Shown here one piece after another: positions 8,663 to 16,523 of a stretch of DNA of 64,000 nt. This stretch comes from Candidatus Obscuribacterales bacterium (GTDB taxonomy: Bacteria > Cyanobacteriota > Vampirovibrionia > Obscuribacterales > Obscuribacteraceae). The translations under genes and the position numbers were made by a program. Where the stretch lies: contig JAGVKG010000017.1 of the NCBI GenBank assembly GCA_020050685.1, positions 1-64,000 on the forward strand, given 5' to 3'. The notes under the pieces were generated by a model that searched no databases, had not been told where the DNA came from, and saw only the letters and a list, made by a program, of their open reading frames with translations. The first letter of the stretch is position 1. Every line of letters starts with the position of its first letter.

Positions 8663-9523
8663 CTAATTCTTAGTCAGCCAATCGTCCTCATAGAAAAAGA
8701 CTGGCTCTTCAGTCGTGTCTTTTTGGCTTGGACTATTCTCGCTTGGATCCTCTTGTTGGTCGTTTTGTTGTGCGCTTTCTTGATTGTAATTCGCTTCAAC
8801 CGTTATGCCGCAAAGCGAGCAAAATGCTGCCTTCGTTGGAATCGGCACGAGGCAAAACGAGCATGTCTTGAACTCAAGACTTGTGCTTGCTGGTTGTTTT
8901 GTTCCGCACCAGATACAAAATTTGTCGGACAAACGAATGCGTGTTTGACACGAGGCACATTGCCGCTGTGTGATTGGCTTTTCTGGCACGGCTTGCAGCG
9001 ATGTTTCTAAAACCACATTGCTCACAATTGCTGACTCAGGCGAATTGGACTGCTGTGACTGAGAACCAGCAACAATAGCGACAATATTTGGATCGGTAGC
9101 AATTTGTGATGTGATACCAAGATCTGAGCTAAGCACCAGCTTAGATCTAAAGCCCTCATCTTCCACAACGACAAGTTCCGGGACGCGTACCGGATCACTT
9201 TGGACAATTTGCACAGTCACTTGTTCGGCAATTTGATCATCAGACTGATCGTTAGACTGATCACTAGGCTCACTGTTGCAGTCAGTGGTCGTCTCGCTTA
9301 GGGTTGCGATCGCTTCAACATGGCTGTAATCGAGCTTTATTGTTTCAAAATTGGCTTCCGGGGCAAATTGCTCGGCAGGACTCGCAACGACACTGTTCTC
9401 GATGCGGGCAATTCCGCATTTGCGACAATACTTCGCCGTGGCACGACTCTCAGCCTGGCATTCCGGGCAAACGTAGGCTGCCGCTTGTGCATTTAAGTTG
9501 ACAATGGTTGTTTCGCTTTGCAT
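8663..9523 (-). CDS. Protein with three zinc ribbons
   Basis: This 286-residue protein has three CxxC...CxxC modules: CPECQ...CRKC near residues 19-36, CASCQ...CIWC near 190-207, and CSFCL...CSLC near 222-239. The long acidic, low-complexity linker between the first and second is rich in Asp, Gln and Ser. Each module resembles the zinc ribbons of bacterial regulatory and membrane-associated proteins, and they probably act in protein or nucleic-acid contacts. There is no signal peptide or membrane segment. It converges on tRNA-Phe, with 12 bp between them. Confidence 0.75.
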   Translation of the reverse strand: MQSETTIVNLNAQAAAYVCPECQAESRATAKYCRKCGIARIENSVVASPAEQFAPEANFETIKLDYSHVEAIATLSETTTDCNSEPSDQSNDQSDDQIAEQVTVQIVQSDPVRVPELVVVEDEGFRSKLVLSSDLGITSQIATDPNIVAIVAGSQSQQSNSPESAIVSNVVLETSLQAVPEKPITQRQCASCQTRIRLSDKFCIWCGTKQPASTSLEFKTCSFCLVPIPTKAAFCSLCGITVEANYNQESAQQNDQQEDPSENSPSQKDTTEEPVFFYEDDWLTKN

Positions 9524-9547
9524 AAATCCCTTACCAATAATATGTAA

Positions 9548-10738
9548 CTATGCCAATAGTTTACCAACCGCTGACAATTTCACAAGCCGCTTTCTGGCTT
9601 CGCTCAATGTTTCTTCTTTTCGGCTAAAGCAAAAACGAACATATTTAGCGCCTCTTGCAGCATCAGCAAAGAAGCTGGAGCCAGGAACGACAGCTACGCG
9701 AATGTCCTTTGCTAGATACTGGCTAAATTCTATATCCGTCTTATAACCAAAATTAGAAATATCGCACATAACATAATAAGCACCATCCGGTGCATAGTAT
9801 TTGACACCGGCTTCTTCCAGAATTTCCAGCATCATTCGGCGTCTAAGAGAATATTCGTCAATCAAATCATCATAGTATTTCTGTGGCATCTTCAATGCCG
9901 TCACTCCGGCACGTTGAAGTGGTGCCGGTGCGCCAACCGTGAGAAAATCATGGACCTTGCGAATTGCTTGAGTCATATCTGCCGAAGCAATTGCCCAGCC
10001 GACTCGCCAACCTGTGACGCTATAAGTTTTGGACAAGCCATTGATCGTTACCGTACGATCTTCCATACCAGGAAGTGAACCGATTGCAATGTGCTTCTTG
10101 CCGCTGTATAGGATGTGTTCGTAAATCTCATCCGTGAATGCCACCACATTCCACTTTTGGCAAAGGGAAGCGATGTACTCAAGTTCTTCTCTCGTAAAAA
10201 CTTTGCCGGTTGGATTGTGCGGCGTATTGATGATGATCGCTCTGGTGCGCGAATTAAATGCAGCCGCAAGTTCCTTCTGATCAAAACTCCAATCTGGTGC
10301 ATGCAAAGTCACATAGCGCGGTGTAGCACCACTGAGAATTGTATCCGGTCCATAATTCTCATAGAACGGCTCGAATACGATAACTTCGTCTTGCGGATCG
10401 ACAATTGCCATCATGGTGGCAATCATTGCTTCCGTAGTTCCGCAGGTGACCGTTATATCCGTTTCCGGATTGATTTTCATTCCTAAGTATTGAGAACTTT
10501 TTTCCGCAATTGCTTCGCGAAATAACTTATCACCCCAGGTGATGGCATATTGATTGATGTCAGCAAAAATTGCGTCCTTCGCTGCTTCCTTCAGTTCCAT
10601 AGCACAAGAAAAATCCGGCAGCCCCTGCGCCAAATTAATTGCATTATGCTGTGCTGCAACGCGCGACATCTCGCGAATCACGGATTCCTTGAACTGACCA
10701 GCTTTAGCAGAAGTGCGTTTACCTTTTTGGTTGGACAT
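9548..10738 (-). CDS. PLP-dependent aminotransferase, class I/II
   Basis: Fold-type I aminotransferase of 396 residues from the ATG at 10736-10738. That start has AAGGGA at good spacing; the frame extends ten codons further up without support. Landmarks are the NPTGK motif near 175, TDEIYEHI with the PLP-nitrogen Asp near 203, and the Schiff-base lysine near 237 in GLSKTYSVTGWRVGW. The sequence is closest in feel to the methionine/kynurenine/aspartate aminotransferase group (YbdL-like), but the amino donor cannot be fixed by reading. The gene is divergent from the VIT transporter. Confidence 0.88.
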   Translation of the reverse strand: MSNQKGKRTSAKAGQFKESVIREMSRVAAQHNAINLAQGLPDFSCAMELKEAAKDAIFADINQYAITWGDKLFREAIAEKSSQYLGMKINPETDITVTCGTTEAMIATMMAIVDPQDEVIVFEPFYENYGPDTILSGATPRYVTLHAPDWSFDQKELAAAFNSRTRAIIINTPHNPTGKVFTREELEYIASLCQKWNVVAFTDEIYEHILYSGKKHIAIGSLPGMEDRTVTINGLSKTYSVTGWRVGWAIASADMTQAIRKVHDFLTVGAPAPLQRAGVTALKMPQKYYDDLIDEYSLRRRMMLEILEEAGVKYYAPDGAYYVMCDISNFGYKTDIEFSQYLAKDIRVAVVPGSSFFADAARGAKYVRFCFSRKEETLSEARKRLVKLSAVGKLLA

Positions 10739-10783
10739 GAAGATATCCCTTATTGCAAAGAAGATCACTCGAAACTATACACC

Positions 10784-11533
10784 ATGAGTCATAATATAGC
10801 CGAGTATTCTTTTTACCTTTTAGGTCAAGCACGTCTCATGCCCCAAGCTCTTCACGACGAACGCCACTTTACTGCCTCAGCAGTCGTCCGCGACATTGTC
10901 ATTGGCATGGCCGACGGCTTGACCGTACCTTTTGCACTGGCAGCTGGATTATCTGGCGCAGTCGCTTCAACAGAAATTATTGTCACAGCAGGCCTTGCAG
11001 AAATTGCTGCCGGATCAATTGCCATGGGGTTGGGCGGCTATCTTGCCGCTAAAGGCGACGCCGAACATTACGATTCAGAACGCAAAAGAGAAGTAGACGA
11101 AGTAAAGCGAATCCCCGAACAAGAACGCGCCGAGGTCCATGCAGTCTTTCGCGAATACGGATTGTCGGATGACGAAATCGATCCGATTCTCAATGCCTTT
11201 GCCAAACGCCCGACCGACTGGGTGAATTTTATGATGCGCTTCGAGCTTGGCATTGAAAAGCCAGATCCAAAACGTGCGCGCAACAGCGCCATCACCATCG
11301 CACTTTCTTATGTCTTCGGTGGCTTAATTCCTTTAGCACCCTACATGCTAATTCCGAATGCGCAATCTGCATTATATTCCTCAGTCGGATTCACACTCGC
11401 AGCCCTTGGTATATTCGGTTATACCAAAGGCCTCTTCACCGGCACCAAGCCACTAAAATCCGGAATCCAAACCATGCTAATCGGCGGCATCGCCGCATCC
11501 GCAGCCTTCGCTATTGCCAAACTGATTTCGTAG
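10784..11533 (+). CDS. VIT1/CCC1 family iron/manganese transporter
   Basis: About 249 residues. GMADGLTVPFALAAGLSGAVAS matches the first membrane segment of the VIT/CCC1 family, followed by EIAAGSIAMGLGGYLAAKGDAEHY, a cytosolic metal-binding helix pair rich in Glu (EVDEVKRIPEQERAEV), and three C-terminal membrane helices. Homologues move Fe2+ or Mn2+ across membranes. The frame extends upstream into the divergent aminotransferase gene, so the ATG at 10784 is preferred; the ATG at 10838 is an alternative, giving 231 residues. No strong ribosome site decides between them. Confidence 0.85.
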   Translation: MSHNIAEYSFYLLGQARLMPQALHDERHFTASAVVRDIVIGMADGLTVPFALAAGLSGAVASTEIIVTAGLAEIAAGSIAMGLGGYLAAKGDAEHYDSERKREVDEVKRIPEQERAEVHAVFREYGLSDDEIDPILNAFAKRPTDWVNFMMRFELGIEKPDPKRARNSAITIALSYVFGGLIPLAPYMLIPNAQSALYSSVGFTLAALGIFGYTKGLFTGTKPLKSGIQTMLIGGIAASAAFAIAKLIS

Positions 11534-11540
11534 CAATTCG

Positions 11541-11591
11541 ATTGAGACGACATCTGTCAAATCGCGCAAGAGAAAGAACGCTCTTGTCTAA
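11541..11591 (+). pseudogene. Fossil 3' end of a higA-like antitoxin gene
   Basis: The stretch translates as IETTSVKSRKRKNALV plus stop, matching the C-terminus of the antitoxin at 13131-13481 (IETSSVKSHKRKKAFI plus stop). At DNA level 37 of 39 bases are identical between 11540-11578 and 13430-13468. It begins seven bases after the VIT gene stop and has no start of its own. Confidence 0.75.
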
Positions 11592-11625
11592 TTCAATGAA
11601 CAAATAAATTTGATACCAATGAGAT

Positions 11626-11907
11626 TCACCAACCAAGCTCGCTATGACTGCCTAGTCTAATCAGTTCCAGAGTCTGGCCGTCGGGTTTGCGGTAGATCAA
11701 TACGGGATCTGGCTTGAGATGGCAATCACGAAAGTCGCTCCATTCACCTTTAAGCTGATGATCTTTGTATCTTGCATCTAATGGCTCGTCTAGCATGAGC
11801 AGACTAAGAAGCTTACGAAGTGCTTCGTCTAAATTCTTCCCATGCTTACCGGAGCGTTCACGCTTGTAATCACGTTTGAACTGACTGGTTCTCTTAATCG
11901 TCCGCAT
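11626..11907 (-). CDS. yafQ: YafQ-family type II toxin (RelE superfamily mRNA endonuclease)
   Basis: This 93-residue protein has the YafQ pattern: an N-terminal basic helix (SQFKRDYKRERSGKHG), central DARYKDHQLKGEWSDFRDCHLKPD with the conserved His and Asp, and ending LIRLGSHSELGW. YafQ toxins cut mRNA on the ribosome and are neutralised by DinJ. Its start overlaps the end of the upstream dinJ-like gene by 14 bp, the usual antitoxin-first order. Length and the predicted active-site region look intact. Confidence 0.88.
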   Translation of the reverse strand: MRTIKRTSQFKRDYKRERSGKHGKNLDEALRKLLSLLMLDEPLDARYKDHQLKGEWSDFRDCHLKPDPVLIYRKPDGQTLELIRLGSHSELGW

Positions 11908-12157
11908 CTAAATCCGCCATGAGATCATCGAGATTCTTGGCACTGGTAAGTTCGCGGCGTCTAGCGGCTTTCATGGCGGCGATGGTTTTTGCATTCGGTA
12001 CAAGTGGCTCGAATGGCATTGCCTTTTCCTTAGCAATGCGAGTCATAAGCATTCGATAAGCATCAGACGGCGTTAGTCCCATAGCAGCCAGAACTGCCGC
12101 TGCCTGTTCCTTAATTTTTTTGTCTATACGAGCTCGAACAACATCATTTGCAGGCAT
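11894..12157 (-). CDS. dinJ: DinJ/RelB-family antitoxin
   Basis: This 87-residue protein has an N-terminal ribbon-helix-helix (NDVVRARIDKKIKEQAAAVLAAMGLTPSDAYRMLMTRI), as in DinJ, and an acidic C-terminal tail (DDLMADLDADD) that would wrap the toxin. A GGAG ribosome site lies eight bases upstream. The protein should bind its own operator, a palindrome placed over the -10 box at 12177-12193. It pairs with the overlapping yafQ-like gene. Confidence 0.88.
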   Translation of the reverse strand: MPANDVVRARIDKKIKEQAAAVLAAMGLTPSDAYRMLMTRIAKEKAMPFEPLVPNAKTIAAMKAARRRELTSAKNLDDLMADLDADD

Positions 12158-12176
12158 TTTGGTTACTCCACTTTAT

Positions 12177-12212
12177 GAGCTACATTGTAGCTCAAATAGC
12201 TTCACGCGTCAA
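12177..12212 (-). promoter_or_regulatory. Promoter and operator of the dinJ-yafQ operon
   Basis: On the minus strand, -35 TTGACG (12207-12212) and -10 TACAAT (12184-12189) are 17 bp apart. The -10 lies inside a near-perfect palindrome, GAGCTACATTGTAGCTC (12177-12193, 8+1+8), the expected site for antitoxin autorepression. Confidence 0.8.
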
Positions 12213-12257
12213 AGAGGACACAAGGCGCTGGCAAAACGGTATCATCGCCCGAAGGTC

Positions 12258-12289
12258 AAACCGTGCATCGGTTTAATATTTGGTATACT
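12258..12289 (+). promoter_or_regulatory. Extended -10 promoter with inverted repeat upstream of vapB-like gene
   Basis: TGGTATACT (12281-12289) is an extended -10 box. AAACCG-TGCAT-CGGTTT (12258-12274) is a 6-bp inverted repeat just upstream, in the position of a -35 or operator. AGGAA lies before the ATG at 12321. Confidence 0.6.
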
Positions 12290-12320
12290 TGTAAGAAAGT
12301 AAGAAAAGTAGGAACATAAT

Positions 12321-12605
12321 ATGACAGAAGCAAGATTACGCAGTCTGACCATGACCACTAAAGGGCAGGTGACCATTTCCAGCAGGGCTCGCAAAGAACT
12401 CGGTCTGGATAAGGGCGACACTCTGATCGAAATGGTCATCGGTAACTGCATTGTTCTGTTACCAGAGAACCAAGTCTTAGCCGAGACTGCACGAAAAGCT
12501 CAGGAAGCAATCAAGCAAGCCGGCGTTACAGCAAAGGAGATCATTCGAGAGGCTGATCGGCTTAGAGCAACACGCCTGACAAAAAGATATCCCAATCTAA
12601 AATGA
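12321..12605 (+). CDS. AbrB/VapB-type antitoxin
   Basis: The 94-residue protein has the swapped-hairpin AbrB fold signature at residues 11-50: MTTKGQVTISSRARKELGL, then DKGDTLIEMV. A helical tail with basic residues follows. Such proteins bind DNA as dimers and inhibit a PIN-domain VapC toxin. The TGA stop overlaps the ATG of the next frame (ATGA), the classic vapB-vapC arrangement, but that toxin frame is broken. The antitoxin itself looks intact and may still repress its own promoter. Confidence 0.82.
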   Translation: MTEARLRSLTMTTKGQVTISSRARKELGLDKGDTLIEMVIGNCIVLLPENQVLAETARKAQEAIKQAGVTAKEIIREADRLRATRLTKRYPNLK

Positions 12606-12748
12606 CGCCCATCCTGTTTGCTGACTCGAATGTCCTCATTGAAGCTTTATTGATTCCACAGTCGGCGGCTTATGCAATCGCGGAATTAGTTGCTCAAGGC
12701 GTGTTTGATCTCGCAATATCAAACAGAGATTCGCCATCACAGGATTGA
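12602..12748 (+). pseudogene. Truncated VapC-like PIN-domain toxin
   Basis: It starts at the ATG overlapping the vapB stop and encodes only 48 residues. MTPILFADSNVLIEALL is the start of a PIN domain with its first catalytic Asp (D8), and the frame then stops at 12746-12748. VapC proteins are about 130 residues with three or four acidic catalytic residues, so this is inactive. Its last codons run straight into the -35 box of the following toxin-antitoxin operon, so the rest was probably lost when that module arrived. Confidence 0.72.
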
Positions 12749-12775
12749 CAAGATAGTAACACATGTGTTACTATC
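12745..12775 (+). promoter_or_regulatory. Promoter and 24-bp palindromic operator of the higBA-like operon
   Basis: -35 TTGACA (12745-12750) and -10 TACTAT (12769-12774) are 18 bp apart. Between and overlapping them is a perfect palindrome at 12752-12775 with half-site GATAGTAACACA. Binding there by the HTH antitoxin would block RNA polymerase. Confidence 0.82.
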
Positions 12776-12780
12776 AACAA

Positions 12781-13134
12781 GTGAGAGTCGAAGAATACAT
12801 CCTAGAGAATGGTTCAAACCCTTACAAGGCTTGGTTTGATTCGCTCGATGCACAAGCCGCGGCAAAGGTGGCTACGGCGAAGCTTCGCCTGGAAATGGGC
12901 AACACATCATCAATCAAATGGTTCGAAGGTATTGGAGAATATAGAATTGATTGGGGACCCGGTTACCGTATTTATTTAGCAAGAGATGGCAATGAGCTAA
13001 TTATCTTATTTGGTGGTGGAACGAAGATGAGGCAGGATGCCGATATAAAAGAAGCAAAACGACTTCATCAAGAGTACAAGACACGAAAAGCCAAACTAAA
13101 AACGGAACAGACCAAGCAGAATAAGAGGAAATGA
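12781..13134 (+). CDS. RelE/HigB-like toxin (phage Gp49-type addiction module killer)
   Basis: About 117 residues. EEYILENGSNPYKAWFDSLD, WFEGIGEYRIDWGPGYRIYLARDG and the basic tail DADIKEAKRLHQEYK are typical of the small HigB/RelE subgroup that precedes an HTH antitoxin. These toxins cleave translated mRNA. The frame opens at an ATG at 12763, but that lies inside the promoter, upstream of the expected transcript start. The GTG at 12781, at or next to the predicted +1, is the more likely start, which would make a nearly leaderless mRNA. The stop overlaps the antitoxin ATG (ATGA). Confidence 0.82.
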   Translation: MRVEEYILENGSNPYKAWFDSLDAQAAAKVATAKLRLEMGNTSSIKWFEGIGEYRIDWGPGYRIYLARDGNELIILFGGGTKMRQDADIKEAKRLHQEYKTRKAKLKTEQTKQNKRK

Positions 13135-13481
13135 ACATGGCACTTACTCGCGATTTTAAAGAAACGATTATTGAACGCGTTAATCGCGATCCAGATTTTG
13201 CTAAAGCATTACTGGATGAAGCTAGCACTCTGTTTCTTAACGGCGAGCCGGAAACAGCTCGCCTGATTCTTCGCGATCTAGTAAATGCCACAATTGGATT
13301 TGAGGCTCTCGCTCAAGAAATACCAGCACCTTCGAAAAGCTTGCATCGAATGCTTTCCGAGCGAGGCAATCCCAGCATGAACAATATTGCCGCCATCTTC
13401 AGCGCCGTAAGCAAAAATCTATCCGTAAAGATTGAGACGTCATCTGTCAAATCGCACAAGAGAAAGAAAGCCTTTATATAA
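13131..13481 (+). CDS. HigA-like HTH antitoxin
   Basis: This 116-residue protein matches the addiction-module antidote family paired with Gp49-type toxins: FKETIIERVNRDPDFAKALLDEA, then a helix-turn-helix (GFEALAQEIPAPSKSLHRMLSERGNPSMNNIAAIFSAV, given here as residues about 55-92) and a basic C-terminus. It should bind the palindrome at 12752-12775 and neutralise the preceding toxin. An internal ATG one codon later (MALTRD) has a better GAGGAAATG context. Its last 16 codons are duplicated at 11541-11591. Confidence 0.82.
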   Translation: MNMALTRDFKETIIERVNRDPDFAKALLDEASTLFLNGEPETARLILRDLVNATIGFEALAQEIPAPSKSLHRMLSERGNPSMNNIAAIFSAVSKNLSVKIETSSVKSHKRKKAFI

Positions 13482-13507
13482 TTGATTTTGCTGTTAGCAG
13501 CGGCGAG

Positions 13508-14509
13508 CTATATAACTCGCGGCAATCGCGGTGATTTGCCACGTTCAATCTGAGCAATGCAATCGGACAGCGTTTCAGATTTTCCTTCCCAGAAGCGCTT
13601 ACATTCATTGAGATATCTGATTACTGCTTCTCGTTGACCAGCGCGGAGCATTTCCTGCGCGAAGCGCATGTTTGGACCGAACGAATTGAGCTGCGGGGAC
13701 CCATAAGTTTGGCCGGCTCTATCTAAATGAGAGATTGCTTTCTTCAGTTGGCCGCTGCGAAGAGCCAATCGTCCAAGGATGCAATTTCCATTATGTATCG
13801 CATTCCCGTCATACCAGTCCTTCCGAATCTTCCCTGAAAGCGAAAGACTTTTCTTTGCTGCATTTTCTGCAACTGACCACTCGCCAGCCTCATAGGCAAT
13901 TTCGGCCAGGTGGTCATATAGGTAACGCCGTCTATACAACTCTTTAGTCTTTCGCACTGCATCTTGCATTGCAGCGAGTGCCTTCCTCATCCGCGGGCTA
14001 TTCTTTCGGACAGCACGCTGCAAAAGCAATGCCAGCTTTCTATACCAAAATGGATTATTTGGCTCCAAAGCAATGGCTCTCTCATACAATTTTTCCGCAA
14101 GGCGCCAATCAGGACGAAGGAAGCTTGCAGCATTGGTAACAATACTTACGTTGTCGGGGTACTTAGCCAGTTGCATTAGCCATAGTTTCTTGCACTTATC
14201 GTAGCCCTGGGGATTGCATTCCTTATGTACCTCTGCCCATGGGGTACCAAGCGTTTCATGATCGGGAATTTTCTCAATCATCCACAAGACGCACTGAAGT
14301 TGCTTTCTAGAATCAGATTTTACTTCGTGACAAGTCTTGAAATAATAGCCCATAAGTTTGAGGCGGCAATTTATATTCGAAGGATCCCTTTTGAGCCGCT
14401 CTTCGAGTACAGCAACCGCTGACGGTTTCAACTTGTATCCGGTCATCACTAGATTAGTTGGATCATTTGGATCACTTGGATCGAAATAAGACTTATCTTT
14501 TTTAACCAT
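13508..14509 (-). CDS. TPR-repeat protein of unknown function
   Basis: The 333-residue protein has tetratricopeptide-like helix pairs: AEKLYERAIALEPNNPFWY near residue 138, AENAAKKSLSLSGK near 215, and KKAISHLDRAGQTYG near 255. An Asp/Pro-rich N-terminus precedes them. There is no signal peptide, so it is probably cytosolic. TPRs mediate protein-protein contacts; the partner is unknown. It lies between the toxin-antitoxin island and the envelope genes and is basic and Arg/Lys-rich compared with its neighbours. Confidence 0.7.
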   Translation of the reverse strand: MVKKDKSYFDPSDPNDPTNLVMTGYKLKPSAVAVLEERLKRDPSNINCRLKLMGYYFKTCHEVKSDSRKQLQCVLWMIEKIPDHETLGTPWAEVHKECNPQGYDKCKKLWLMQLAKYPDNVSIVTNAASFLRPDWRLAEKLYERAIALEPNNPFWYRKLALLLQRAVRKNSPRMRKALAAMQDAVRKTKELYRRRYLYDHLAEIAYEAGEWSVAENAAKKSLSLSGKIRKDWYDGNAIHNGNCILGRLALRSGQLKKAISHLDRAGQTYGSPQLNSFGPNMRFAQEMLRAGQREAVIRYLNECKRFWEGKSETLSDCIAQIERGKSPRLPRVI

Positions 14510-14576
14510 GATCGCTATACACCCGAATCAACGGAAACGACTTACTTTGTATCTTACTGATCAGGATGACATTTGG

Positions 14577-15770
14577 TTATTTCCCAACGACAGCTTGAGG
14601 GAAATAATATTTGAGGATTTCGCGGTAGGACTTGCCGAGGTTGGCTTGGCCGGCGGCGCCCCATTGGCAGAGGCCTATTCCGTGGCCGGCGCCGATTGAT
14701 TTGAGTTTGATGCCACCATCATCGGCGGCTTCGATTTCGTAACGAGTGCCGGGGATTTTATCCCACCCAAATTTTTGACCGATGGCTAACCAGAATTGAT
14801 AGCCGGAAATTGATCGTCCGTTTGGCAATGAAACTGAAAGCGGGCGGTTCATATTGTCTTTGCTAATGATCACGGGAATATTGTTTGAGCCTTCGCGCGC
14901 CCAATCCATTTTTTGCAATGCCGATTGGGGAATCTGGCTCGTCGTGAGATTGAAAAACGGAGACGCTTTGCAATAATCACATTTCACGCCAAGATTTGAA
15001 ACCATCTCTTGCGCCTTGCCACCAAAAACATCTGTGGCTTTGCTCGTGCCACCAGCACAGGTTGAACAATAAAATGGCACTATCGGTCTGCCACCTTCTT
15101 TCAGTGTTTGGCCCCAGACAGAATCAACTGCTTGACGCACTTCCGGTCTTGCATACTTGGATCCAAGATAGGCTTCTTGTTCGGTTGAGTCGACCATCTT
15201 ATCGCCATTTTTAAAGCGAGCCAGTCGTGTTTGCGTCAACACTGCTTGCGCCTTCAGCGCTTCGATCGGCCAATTCGCCTGCGTTTCACTGCCAACCACA
15301 CAATAGACATATTTTTTTGCATCAATTGTATTTTGCAATTGCAATTTGCCATTTGCTGAAATTCGCACATTCACAGTTCCCCAGAAAGTTTTCGTCAAGC
15401 CGGGAGCATACTGCACTATCAAACCATTGGGCGAAACACCTTCCAGATCGAAGCGGCGACCTTTCAATAATACCGATGAAACGTGATGCTTTTTGCCAGC
15501 CGAATAAGGGCTAGTACCTAAGGCACCAATAACAATTTGATGATCGTCAGTTGCGGCAATATCGTATCTGCCTTTCGGCGCCACGTGATTGAAGCCACTA
15601 ACTTTAAACGGTCCATCAACAATTATGCTTGTCACCGGCTCGCGATACTGAAAGAGATTGACCTGAATCAATGTGTTTGAGCCAAGTTGTGCAGCCGAAC
15701 CAGCAACAGAAGATTGCTGCACAACCGTCAAGAGGAGAGCAAGGGCAATAAATAGTTTGGCGAAGCGCAT
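14577..15770 (-). CDS. SpoIID/LytB domain protein, exported
   Basis: This 397-residue protein has a signal peptide (residues 1-24, ending SSVAGSA). The SpoIID/LytB domain covers about 130-395: YVYCVVGSETQANWPIEALKAQAVLTQT with the catalytic-type Glu, FYCSTCAGGTSKATDVFGG, and the closing GAGHGIGLCQWGAAGQA. SpoIID is a lytic transglycosylase acting on peptidoglycan stripped of stem peptides, and LytB enhances amidases, so a role in wall remodelling in the periplasm is likely. In non-sporulating bacteria such genes are common. The next genes on the same strand are also exported. Confidence 0.88.
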   Translation of the reverse strand: MRFAKLFIALALLLTVVQQSSVAGSAAQLGSNTLIQVNLFQYREPVTSIIVDGPFKVSGFNHVAPKGRYDIAATDDHQIVIGALGTSPYSAGKKHHVSSVLLKGRRFDLEGVSPNGLIVQYAPGLTKTFWGTVNVRISANGKLQLQNTIDAKKYVYCVVGSETQANWPIEALKAQAVLTQTRLARFKNGDKMVDSTEQEAYLGSKYARPEVRQAVDSVWGQTLKEGGRPIVPFYCSTCAGGTSKATDVFGGKAQEMVSNLGVKCDYCKASPFFNLTTSQIPQSALQKMDWAREGSNNIPVIISKDNMNRPLSVSLPNGRSISGYQFWLAIGQKFGWDKIPGTRYEIEAADDGGIKLKSIGAGHGIGLCQWGAAGQANLGKSYREILKYYFPQAVVGK

Positions 15771-15788
15771 TTGGCAGCTTATTCCAAA

Positions 15789-16427
15789 TTACTTCGTGGA
15801 ACTGTTAGTGGAAACCGATGCCGCTTCCTTAGTCATTTCCAAATCAATGCTGATTGTCACGTCCTCACCAATTAGCGCGCCACCATTATCCATAATGCCG
15901 CCTGTGGTGATGCCAAAGTTCTTGCGATTGATTTTCGTTGAGGCACTAGCACCAATTTTGACGTTGCCTTTTGGATCTTTGATTTCCGGGGTTGGTCCAT
16001 CTACATCAAGCGTAACTTCTTTGGTTACACCGTGCAGTGTCAAATCACCAACCAACTTGAACTTGCCATCCTTGGCACCAATCACCTTTTTAGACTTGAA
16101 CATCATGGCTGGATACTTGCCTACATCAAAAAAGTCCGTTCCACGCAAATGCTTATCGCGATCCGGCTCACCGGTATCTACTGTTGAAACATCGATATCG
16201 GCAGAAACTTTTGCTTTTGAGATGTTCTTACTGTCGTAATCGACAACGCCCGAAATACGGCTAAAGTCACCGCGAACATTAGAGATCATCATGTGGCGAA
16301 TCGAAAATTGCGCGTGAGAATGAGCCGGGTCGATTTTCCAGGTTGCAGCCGAAGCAGGCGATAGAGTAGACCCGGAAGCCAGAACCAAAGCCGCCAAAAT
16401 TGAAACCTTTGTACTAATGCAATTCAT
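15789..16427 (-). CDS. YceI family periplasmic lipid-binding protein
   Basis: The 212-residue protein has a signal peptide ending PASA and then the YceI signature ATWKIDPAHSHAQFSIRHMMISNVRGDF. Later blocks also fit: DKHLRGTDFFDVGKYP and GDLTLHGVTKEVTLDV. YceI proteins form an extended lipocalin-like barrel that binds polyisoprenoids such as quinones. It is followed 18 bp later by the SpoIID-like gene on the same strand and is probably in the same transcript. Confidence 0.92.
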   Translation of the reverse strand: MNCISTKVSILAALVLASGSTLSPASAATWKIDPAHSHAQFSIRHMMISNVRGDFSRISGVVDYDSKNISKAKVSADIDVSTVDTGEPDRDKHLRGTDFFDVGKYPAMMFKSKKVIGAKDGKFKLVGDLTLHGVTKEVTLDVDGPTPEIKDPKGNVKIGASASTKINRKNFGITTGGIMDNGGALIGEDVTISIDLEMTKEAASVSTNSSTK

Positions 16428-16523
16428 CTAATTCTCTCCCACGCGTTGCTTGACAATACCATTGATACCACTAAAGCTTAGACAATATTCTAAAGCCAAT
16501 CTACCTCTACGGCCATTTTGTTT

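Noticed and set aside
10550-10783. N-terminal extension of the VIT transporter frame
   Set aside because: It lies inside the divergent aminotransferase gene, lacks a ribosome site, and VIT proteins begin near the chosen start.
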